From Synaphobranchus kaupii (lineage: Eukaryota; Chordata; Actinopteri; Anguilliformes; Synaphobranchidae), in NCBI GenBank assembly GCA_029718625.1, contig CM056383.1:65534849-65598848 (forward strand): a DNA stretch of 64,000 nucleotides, given 5' to 3'. The notes below the pieces were generated by a model. That model did not search any database. It had not been told where the DNA came from and saw only the letters and a program-made list of their open reading frames with translations. The stretch's first letter is position 1, and every line of letters starts with the position of its first letter. Positions 55,998-64,000 of the stretch are shown here, piece after piece. The position numbers and the translations under genes were made by a program.

Positions 55998-56075
55998 ACA
56001 ATGTCTTGTTGTGTTGTTTGGTTGTTAAAACCAAAGGTTAAGGTTGGTCTTCACTTTTATAGAATGCCATCTAAA
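55998..56075 (+). pseudogene. Truncated THAP-like zinc-finger fragment
   Basis: Within a 128-codon frame, MSCCVVWLLKPKVKVGLHFY then RMPS matches the start of a THAP domain, where C..C is followed by a basic stretch and a hydrophobic F.FP/YR.P motif. The second cysteine (usual CCVVGC) is changed here, and the later C..H pair is not evident. THAP domains bind DNA and are the N-termini of P-element-type transposases. AGACCAATTCCATT at 55893 and AATGGAATTGGACC at 56837 are near inverted copies and may bound an element. Confidence 0.4.
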
Positions 56076-57196
56076 AAAGCGACCATTTGCATACTACCGG
56101 CCAGCAAAGGACATTTAATTTGCTAAAAAATTAACCAAATCTACCAAATAACTGACATGATTATTAGAAACGACTTGCTTGTTTTGCATTATGGTGGTCA
56201 AAAACCGATATAGATTATTATCAACATTCCTAAATTTAGTAATTTATCTATGAATAACCTTTAAGGTGATTGCTTCAGAAGTTGTTTTTGCTGTCACCAG
56301 ATGAAAGTTAGACAGCTCTAGCTGTGGCGGCGATTTCTCTAGCGGTTGCTACACACGGGGATAATTGAATGATATAGGGGTTCAATTGGCTACTAAAATT
56401 GGGAAAAAAAGAAATAAAATATTAAAGAAAAAAAAAGAATAAAAGTTAGTTCAAAGTTTTAAAATTTCCATAAAAAATGTTTCATACCAATAAAACATTT
56501 TTCCATGTCCAAGGATCAAAAAAACTAAAATTTGATTAAATTGAAAGTATTTCAGTTTAACATAATATGTTTTTCATTGGTTCCAGACAGTGGTTGTGTG
56601 CATTGAAAGATATTTTTAGATGCTTAAAGAAAGTTTTTTTTTTTTTTTTACAATCTGCCCACATTGGTTGCTAGAGGGGCATTCAGGTGTTTTAAGAGAA
56701 TTGGTTAATTGCAGTTTCCCATCTCAAATAAAATGTCATCCATGGAAATAGTAGGTAAAGTGATTACTGATTACTGCGAACAAAAAGCTTGACGTGCCAC
56801 AAGGTCCTTTGAAGCGCAGCGGGCGGTTACTGTATAATGGAATTGGACCAAAGGCAGCCAAAGGGATGAGATGTGCTCAGATGTGCACTTTTCAGTCTTC
56901 AAAAACAAATTAATGAGTAATAGGTGCGGTGACCTGTGAAAAGAGTGCAGCTGATCAGGAAGGTAGAATGCCATTTGACAAAAATAAAATGGATAGAATT
57001 GGTGGGGACCCAAAAGATAAACACGGGATTAAACATTCTTTTTTTGTGACTGCACTTGGCAGTTCATATAGGAAGGGATTATAACATTGGTTTGTGACAT
57101 ATCTTTTTCTTATTAATTTGTGTGGTCGTTCATTAATTGTAATGGTTTTGCACAAAAAAGACCTAAAAAAGAAAAGAGGAGAGCAACTCTCTCCCT
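56076..57196. other. No recognisable gene
   Basis: AT-rich DNA with a T-run at about 56635-56650 and no recognised domain. Confidence 0.35.
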
Positions 57197-57875
57197 CCTC
57201 CTTTTTTTTCATAGATTTTAATTTTAAAAAGACAATAAAAAGTCAAATAGACCCTGTGTCGGGGTTTCAAATTCAAAATGTATTAACACCTGGTGAGATA
57301 GAACAACGTTTATACAGAGGGGGTAGCATTTTAGTATTCATAAATGCAAGTCCTTACAAGACGCAGCAAAGAGCAATGCATCCAACCGACAATCCAAAAT
57401 GGCTGCTTCTTCATGTCCCACCTTGCCATACCCAAGGAATAATAATAACCAAACAGATTATAATATCAAATTGTGGCAAGCCTTCAGGATTGAATTCTTC
57501 GAGGACATGAAGCCGGCTAATAAAACACGTCTATCCTTTAATGAATATGGGTATCACGGCCATAAAGGAACAGCTCTGGGCATACAGGCGCAACTACACA
57601 CAGGAGGAAAGGGGAAATTGTTTTAGCAACAAAATTCCAAAAGGACATTACAACAGGGTTTTATAGAACATTTACATGACAGTACCCAACTCATACTCAC
57701 ACACAGCGGCAAGCTTTTTTTTCCCCGTAGATTTTAATTTTAAAGAGACAATAAAAGTTCAAAGTCAAATAGACCCTGTTTCAAATTCAAAATGTATTAA
57801 CAACACCTGGTGAGGATACAACAACATTTATACAGAGGAGGTAGTAGCATTTTAAGTGTTCATAAATGTATTGTA
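57197..57875. repeat. Direct repeat pair, about 155 bp, 515 bp apart
   Basis: 57197-57350 and 57713-57875 share ATAGATTTTAATTTTAAA or the near-identical GTAGATTTTAATTTTAAA, then AGTCAAATAGACCCTGT, AATTCAAAATGTATTAACA and TTTATACAGAGG. Small indels separate them. The pair could be a local duplication or terminal repeats of an unrecognised short element. The spacer has open frames of up to 138 codons without a known domain. Confidence 0.65.
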
Positions 57876-59080
57876 GAGAGAAGAAAACAAAATCCAACAT
57901 GTTGTTAAGACAGATAATAAAAAAAATGATGTATCTTACAATATATACATCATTGCGATAATCTTCTTTTTAATAAACATGAAGTTTAGAGGACAGTGGA
58001 CTGATACATCAGAGAATGTGAGCATGCAGAATGACACGGTTTATGGAAATTACGTTCCTGCCATGCAAAGTAAGGTTCACATTTTACCATTTTGGCAAAT
58101 ACATTATATCATCAAAAGCAATCCAATCTATTCAAAGGAAAACTAGAATTCAAACAGCAAAATTGGAACTTCGCGGACTGTGTACTTTTGAGCCAAGTGT
58201 TTGGCAATTTTTTGATGTTTGGCCTTGTGGGAAAAGGCAAATTTTCTTTGGAAATGAATAGGACTCTTATTGCCTGAGAAAATGGAGGACTGAGAATTTC
58301 AGACTCCACGCGGATAGGCCACCAACGAGGGTACAAGCGCAGCAATATTTGATTTATTAAAAGTGTTTTGGTGGCCTGGATTTTGCAGGCCTGGATCAGA
58401 AGTTAATCTGGTATTCCTCCAAGAAGAGAAGGATGGATGGAATTATGTATATTTAACATTTGATATTTGAAACTTTTCTGTCAGTGAAGCGCAATTTGCT
58501 CACACAAATTCACCTCGTTTCCACTTAACAACCTCACGTAGGGAACTATTTATGGAGTGGTAGCTATTTTATTCTCAGTAATCTAACTTAGAAAGCATAT
58601 CAAGGGTTCCCTCCAATAACCGGGCAAGTAATATATCAAATACATAATCATTTTAGAGGAAACTATGAAATACTTTTTTATTTGAATTTGTTTTTAATCA
58701 GTAAAATTCACTTATCTGAATAATAAAGGGAAACAAGTTGCAACACAACATTTCAGCTAGTTTACTGAAGGCAAAGATGATTGGAGAAAGTTAATCATAT
58801 TTTACTTCTTTCCCTGTACAGCAGCCTCAGTTTGAAAATATTTCAAGCACAAAAATAATATTAAACGTAATAGATTTTTTAGACTAATTGGGTAATATAC
58901 ATACGTACAACCTCTGGAGGCATAAGGACAATGTACAAGCTGCTTTGGAGTTACCAGGCGTGTATTTTTTATTTTTTTTGCTTTAGGCCACAAACCTCTG
59001 AATCATTTATATCTGCCATTGCAATTAAAAAAATACACTGAAACAAACCTAAATAATCTGTCTTTAAGAGATTCTGTGGC
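57876..59080. other. No recognisable gene
   Basis: Frames of 60-77 codons at 58031-58345 overlap on both strands, with no domain. The rest is AT-rich. Confidence 0.4.
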
Positions 59081-59700
59081 CAAATGCAGCTAGAGCCAGG
59101 AGGGACATTGGAATCCAGAGAGTGGGGTTTCAGCAATTTATCAATGCAAGGGATGGAATGACTGTTATTGTTCCAGGGTCAAAGCTTTTCCAGTGTGCTG
59201 TTACCCCAGCTGTGAAGAAGGAGTTGGAGCACAGTGGGCCCCATCGAGCACGTCACAACAAGGAGGACTCCAGTACTGCTCGGCTGACTCGTGAACGTCG
59301 GAGCAAAATGGTCATCCGGAACCACATCCAGGGAGTTTCATCCCCCATGAATATTGTGTGCTGGTAGAAGCCATTGGAGAAGAGACATAATGGCAGGGTT
59401 GTCCAGATGGGTGCCCCTGGGCCTAGAATTTGCAAACCCGTGATACTGTTCTACAGGAAGGGGCAGGAGGAGTGGTGGAGGTGGCATTCCAGACCATACA
59501 GAGAGCACCAGATGGGGAGGCAATGGGGGAGTTGGCGCTGGCCCATGAACTGTTGGCTACCCAGTGGCTCAGGTCCAGCAGCCCCTGGAGAGGTGGAAGT
59601 GCAGTTTTTGCTCAGCATCATGGGACTTCAGCCAGACAGGGGCTGTCCTACACAGCATTGCCACCGGAAATGCTCTGACCTTTTGTGAAAGGAACTACCC
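59081..59700 (+). other. GC-richer coding-like island, unrecognised
   Basis: Frames on the plus strand read DGMTVIVPGSKLFQCAVTPA, VKKELEHSGPHRARHNKEDS and TARLTRERRSKMVIRNHIQG (59122-59367), then after a shift GVVEVAFQTIQRAPDGEAMG and ALAHELLATQWLRSSS. The island is clearly GC-richer than its surroundings and looks like decayed coding DNA. I do not recognise the family; a transposon gene or a retrocopy is likeliest. Confidence 0.35.
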
Positions 59701-60086
59701 TGTGTTGTACAGTCTGTATTAGGAGTTTTGCTTGGGACAATGCTTGAAAATCTTTTTGACCTCTCTGAATTTGTTAACTTTTGGGAAATTGGTGCCTCTT
59801 GTGAGTGCCAATCCTGTATGGATAAATGCACTCTCTCAGTGTGTAGTGTGCCAGGAGGGTACTGTTTACACACAGTCACTCAAATACTTTTTTGTGTTTG
59901 ACATTTCGTCCATGTCATTATTCCTTCCTCTACCTTAACGTCAACAAATTACTTTAATAAGGATTACAATTGATCACTAATTGTATAATTAGTCAGGTGA
60001 TTGCGGCAATCCAATGCCTACAGTGACCCCAATGGGATTCAGATGGTGATGCAAGTTGAAATAATTTTGCCTCACATGCCCTAGAT
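59701..60086. other. No recognisable gene
   Basis: AT-rich DNA; its last 8 bases are the left target duplication of the next element. Confidence 0.4.
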
Positions 60087-61727
60087 CAGGGGGTATAAAC
60101 TACAGTTCTGGAGGGCTGCAGTCTCTCCCTGGGTTTTTTTTTTGTACGCATTTTGGCATTCATCAAAGTTTTCTTACCTAAGATTTGTTTGTACGTACGT
60201 ACAAAATTTACACCTGCTCAGGACCACTCATACCGTAAATTCAAAATGCCGCTAAATTTAGCTTCTGAATGTCAGTTAGAATGTACATTTATTTTAATTT
60301 TCTATTAAATTCACAAGACTACATGTAGACTTTGAAGTGGACAGTGCAAATGTAATAGTTACGATTATAAAAAGCTAGCTCCCTAGATTACGCCTATTAA
60401 TCAATTGTAGGCAATTCACTTATTTAATCAGACCCATAACTTAATTAATGCTCCCAGTAGGCTACTATCTTTCAGAATTTATTAACTTAAAATGTTATAT
60501 GATGTTAAATATTCTCATTAAAAACACACATTTAACTAATGGACGTAATTTGCTATAAAATGGGCTTACAGGTCTGTAGCCAGCATTGCAATGGCTGATC
60601 TTGTGCTGTTGGAGGAGATGGCGCACGGCGTCCTTTGGAGAGAAACGCATCTTTAGGATTGTGAACATTTGTTGGCTGTGAGTGATGAATGGCTGGTAAG
60701 TCGTTTTCGGGTTTTTATGAAATTGCCAACCTGCCCAATGTTATCAGTGCCATAGACGAAGCTACGTTTGTGTATACAATAGAAAGGGCTATCACATCAA
60801 TGTGATGCGACATTTATTGCTGAATGTCCTGGCATGGTGGCCCTGGTGGGACCCATGACAGCTTCATCCTGCGGGGCAGTTCAGTTGCCACTCATTTGGA
60901 GAACGCTGCGATGAGATTGCTGTTTACTGTGTCGTATATATTCCCTAACGATCTCTTTCCATCACTAGGGGATAGGGGGATTTCAAACCACCTCGAACAC
61001 ACAAAAGGAATAATATTTTATTTATTTCCAGGCTGAGGAGAAAGACCATAGTGCTTGGCAGATGGAGGCGATGTGCTCGTCCGATGCAGAAAGGCTTGAA
61101 CTTTAACAGTTCTTGTGACGGCAGATCCTGCATTGATGGCCCATGTTATCTTCTGCCTGGCAATTTTACTTTACCAGTTCCTATGACAACGGATCAGACA
61201 ATACTAAACTATTTTTTCCCCTTGCCTTAACATCTGTTAGTAATTCTTTCTTTTGCTTTTTCTGGGCCATTTTGACTTTGCACCTGCAAATGGAATTTGC
61301 AACTTCCATATATGGCAACTTAAGTGGCATGGATTTATGCTAATCGCAAAATAAGGTGCAAGCACCTGTCATTTAGGATGAATCTGAATGTATGAACATA
61401 CGCAGGGAATACAAACAAATCTGCCTTTCCTGCACGGTTTGATGAATCCAGCGTAAATCTTTCGTACCAACTTGTTTCGTACGTAAATGTACGCACATAT
61501 TTAGGAACGTTCCATGAATGAGGCGGAAGGTGTGCAGACTCTCTAGCCAATCAATTACTTCATTTAAAGGTGCACTATGCAGGAGTTTTGACGTTAAAAT
61601 ATATAATAAAATAACCCCACAGCAAGGCTAAAAATCCAGCATTGTGCACTTTAAGCACTTAAAGGCAGGGACACATCAGAAACCAACAGACACAGTGGCC
61701 CTCCAGGATTTCAGTTTGAGATCCCTG
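60087..61727 (+). mobile_element. Element with hAT-type ends and 8-bp target duplication, 1641 bp
   Basis: CCCTAGAT lies at 60079-60086 and again at 61728-61735. Inside, CAGGGGGTATAAACTACAGT on the left is matched by the complement of CAGTTTGAGATCCCTG on the right; TCTGGAGGGCTGCAG and GGCCCTCCAGGAT are also mirrored. These are hAT features. The interior, however, carries a PIF/Harbinger transposase relic rather than a hAT one, so the element is chimeric or nested. Confidence 0.85.
60591..60985 (+). pseudogene. PIF/Harbinger transposase relic
   Basis: The start reads MADLVLLEEMAHGVLWRE, close to the N-terminal R.R.F..R region of Harbinger transposases, with AVSDEWLVSRFR after a shift. Further on, RKGYHINVM and then, in another frame, GGTHDSFILRGSSVATHLEN appear; GTHDSFIL contains the second catalytic aspartate of the DDE_4 nuclease. 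The first catalytic block and the third acidic residue are not found, and about half of the roughly 350-residue protein is missing. The enzyme would normally cut GG..CC ends and make 3-bp duplications, unlike the 8-bp ones here. Confidence 0.75.
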
Positions 61728-61735
61728 CCCTAGAT

Positions 61736-62211
61736 ACATTGGTGTCCCTAATTATATGCAACACAAAAAAAACTTGTTCACTCCAAAATTAGATGCATCC
61801 TCATTGTTTTCCTCTTGCTAAATTCCAATAGAGGGAGTTATAATAAGTTATATGATATTTGAAGGTGAATGCATCTGCCCTCAGTATTGCAATGCTGCAG
61901 ATAATGATCCACCATGGTAAAATGTCAACAATGTCAGAAAATGCGCTTTGGACTTATTTTTAATTTAATCAAAGTCCAAGTTCAGATTTTTAAAATAATA
62001 TATCATTCACTACAATCAGGAAAATAATGAGGAAGTTATGGCTTGCTTAATTTTGCTTCTCTTTGACTGTAAGTTCTGAGAAAAAGGCTGATTAAGTGGA
62101 ACTTTTTCCTACACATTTTCAATGAAAACCAGCAATAGGCATGCATTTTAAAAAGCAGAAGCTAAGTAAACTGTCCACACATTCCAGTTTTTTTTTATTG
62201 ACTTGGTATTA
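61736..62211. other. No recognisable gene
   Basis: AT-rich DNA without recognised frames or repeats. Confidence 0.4.
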
Positions 62212-63532
62212 TTTTCATAAGTATGTGGTAAAATTTCACAACTCTCAGTACAAGACTCAAAACTTTAAGCACAATTTCAAATCACTAGGTAGAACACATA
62301 AAACCACACAGTAACGTAATCAGTGTTTCATCTAGATATACCTTTCTAATTGCCTTTCACAATGTAATGCTCAGAATACTTTTCATATAATTATCTTTAA
62401 TTTGTTTAAATACATTTGCCCATCACTTATACTCAAACTGCTCTTAATGGTTAATCAATTAACCGTTTGCTAAAACCTATAGATTTTAAACCGTTTTTTC
62501 TACTATATATGGATTTTGAGAACTACGGACGTTTGACTATACTACTATAGTGTGCACAGCTATGTCCAAAGATATTGTGGTAGGACGTAGGCCACTACTT
62601 GGATCCTACAATGCAGGACATTGTGTTTCTCAATGAAATTGAGCAGGCCTGTCATAGGAGTCACCTATGTTATTGTGTGGGACAATGTCAGGGTCCATCA
62701 TGCAGAGGATATTCAGGCATGATTTTGGGCCAATCCCTGATTTGTGACCCTATACCTTTTTTTTTTAGCATGGAGGAGGAAGGTATACGATCGCCATCCC
62801 ATGAGCGTTCCACCCTCGTTCGGGCCATGGATGAGGCAGGCGACGACATCACACCGGACCAATGTCAAGCTTGTATTCGCCATGCCGTAAGGTTTTACCC
62901 GTGGTGCATGAACAATGAGGTCACTTCCTGTGACGTGGACGAGGATTTATGGCCAAATGTGCAAAACAGGCTCGATGCACCAAATGTGTGCTAAATGTTA
63001 TGTTTTATTTTCATTCATCATTCTTTATTCTTTCAATTTCTTACATTACAGACAGTACACCTATGTTGAAACTATCTGAAAAACAGTAAAGTATTGTGAT
63101 TGAATGATTGTAGGGGATGTTTTCTTTGATCACACATTGGATAGATATTATGGAAATTACAGATTTTTCATTATATAATGTAAATGTATTGCCTAATGTA
63201 AAAACTGTAACCTACTGTAATTTACAGGACTGTATCACATTACTTTCAACACTTCTAAGGGTGATTTGAAACACGTATCTTGCATTGTTTGCGATTTGAT
63301 TAACTGGTCATTAAAATTCCTAAATTGAAAAGATATTATGTTGTGCTTTGGTGATTAAACCAATGTTCTCATAGCATTTCACAATAAACTTATATTTTGA
63401 ATCAATGGTTGTGTGATCAGATATGTTTACAATCCAAATCAATGCACAATGACTGGCTGTGTTACAAGTGTGACCGGTTTTGAGTTTTGTACTATGAGTT
63501 GTGAAAATATACCACACACACACTTGTGAAAA
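62212..63532 (+). mobile_element. IS630/Tc1/mariner-superfamily element, degraded
   Basis: TTTTCATAAGTATGTGGTAA and CACAACTCTCAGTACAAGAC on the left are mirrored on the right by TTTTGTACTATGAGTTGTG and CTTGTGAAAA. These diverged inverted repeats enclose a transposase relic. Exact ends and the expected TA duplication cannot be fixed. Confidence 0.55.
62599..62994 (+). pseudogene. IS630-like transposase, C-terminal relic
   Basis: One frame gives LDPTMQDIVFLNEIEQA, a second gives VIVWDNVRVHHAEDIQA with the catalytic aspartate of the WDN motif, and the first resumes with SHERSTLVRAMDEAGDDITP, QACIRHAVRFYPWCMNNE and CDVDEDLWPN. In fish IS630-type Tc1/mariner transposases this order (FL..., VWDN, PYSPFLNPIEEFF, then a cysteine-rich end with CDVDE..WP) is standard. 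The block with the third acidic residue (NPIEEFF) is missing. The N-terminal helix-turn-helix region is absent as well. Confidence 0.75.
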
Positions 63533-64000
63533 CAGTAGTCATTAAAAAAAACTGTAAAATAGTGCTATACTGTTGGAGCGATTCAATGCAAATATATTAA
63601 CATGGATATTTATATTTTAATTTATAACTATAACTAGTTTATTAACTATTAATGAAATAAAATGATAATTAAAAAAACATTTCATACGGATAGATATGCA
63701 ATACTAAAAGTGAAATATGCAAGTAACTAAAGACACACAATAACATTATTTAGGTCTATTATTTAGATTTTGATCTTACCTGTTCTTAAAACTAAAAGAA
63801 AATTCAAATAAAAAAAACTAGTGAGAAATATGGTTCAATATGGTTATTTTTGTGGTTCTAAATAAAGGGAATAGTAGAACAGAGTGGAATCATTGAACAA
63901 AAAATAAATGAAATGAAAATTCCTCAACTGCAGTGAAAAACAAAAAATAATGACATTCAAGGGTTAGTTATTTCCTTCAAGCCTATCTTGTGGATTTGGC
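63533..64000. other. No recognisable gene
   Basis: Strongly AT-rich DNA to the end of the window, with nothing recognisable. Confidence 0.45.

Overview
The window looks like transposon-rich, gene-poor nuclear DNA of a ray-finned fish, most likely a teleost. The evidence is the mixture of mobile elements: several Tc1/mariner families (including Sleeping Beauty-type ends with inner and outer direct repeats), PIF/Harbinger, hAT and piggyBac relics, jockey-superfamily (L2/CR1-like) and L1-like LINE fragments, a DIRS-type reverse transcriptase fragment, a tRNA-derived SINE, and abundant (CA)n, (GA)n and (ATT)n microsatellites. No host gene, rRNA or functional tRNA gene could be recognised. One weak candidate first exon lies at 25371-25444. 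Nearly every long open frame is a transposase or reverse-transcriptase relic, a satellite artefact or chance.

Layout. 1-5.1 kb: a Harbinger-like MITE (682-1147), a hAT-like MITE with perfect 8-bp duplications (2169-2351), a Tc1 deletion derivative (2413-2953) and a long-inverted-repeat element (3097-3778). 5.5-7.2 kb: a Tc1/hairpin element split by a 976-bp Harbinger element with a TTC target duplication. 10.7-15.3 kb: a hAT-like (DUF4371) relic, then a broken multi-domain gene related to SWIM/YqaJ-nuclease proteins with a PHD finger, ended by a Sleeping Beauty-type end and a hairpin-module copy. 16-20 kb: Tc1 pieces and another Harbinger remnant. 22.2-24.3 kb: L2-like LINE pieces and a short Tc1 derivative. 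24.9-25.5 kb: the candidate promoter and exon. 28.3-28.9 kb: a TTAA-flanked piggyBac-like element holding a 40-bp minisatellite. 30.0-31.1 kb: a 1.08-kb satellite. 32.6-34.5 kb: a LINE interrupted by an antisense L2-type tail. 34.9-35.6 kb: another Sleeping Beauty end plus hairpin module. 37.1-38.9 kb: inverted arms around a SINE and a DIRS-like RT fragment. 39.6-41.0 kb: a 72-bp minisatellite, a gutted piggyBac and a (GA)n array. 44.2 kb: a further Tc1/hairpin copy. 51.6 kb: a Penelope-like insertion. 53.1-54.8 kb: a Tc1 split by a LINE, then an L1-like relic. 56 kb: a THAP-like fragment. 60.1-61.7 kb: an element with hAT-type ends containing a Harbinger transposase relic. 62.2-63.5 kb: an IS630/Tc1-like relic.

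The genes do not form a pathway; what links them is layered insertion. The most distinctive signal is a ~350-bp module, partly a long hairpin, present in six copies beside at least three kinds of transposon end. Also notable are the SWIM/YqaJ/PHD relic and several nested insertions whose order can be read from target duplications or from uninterrupted sister copies in the same window.
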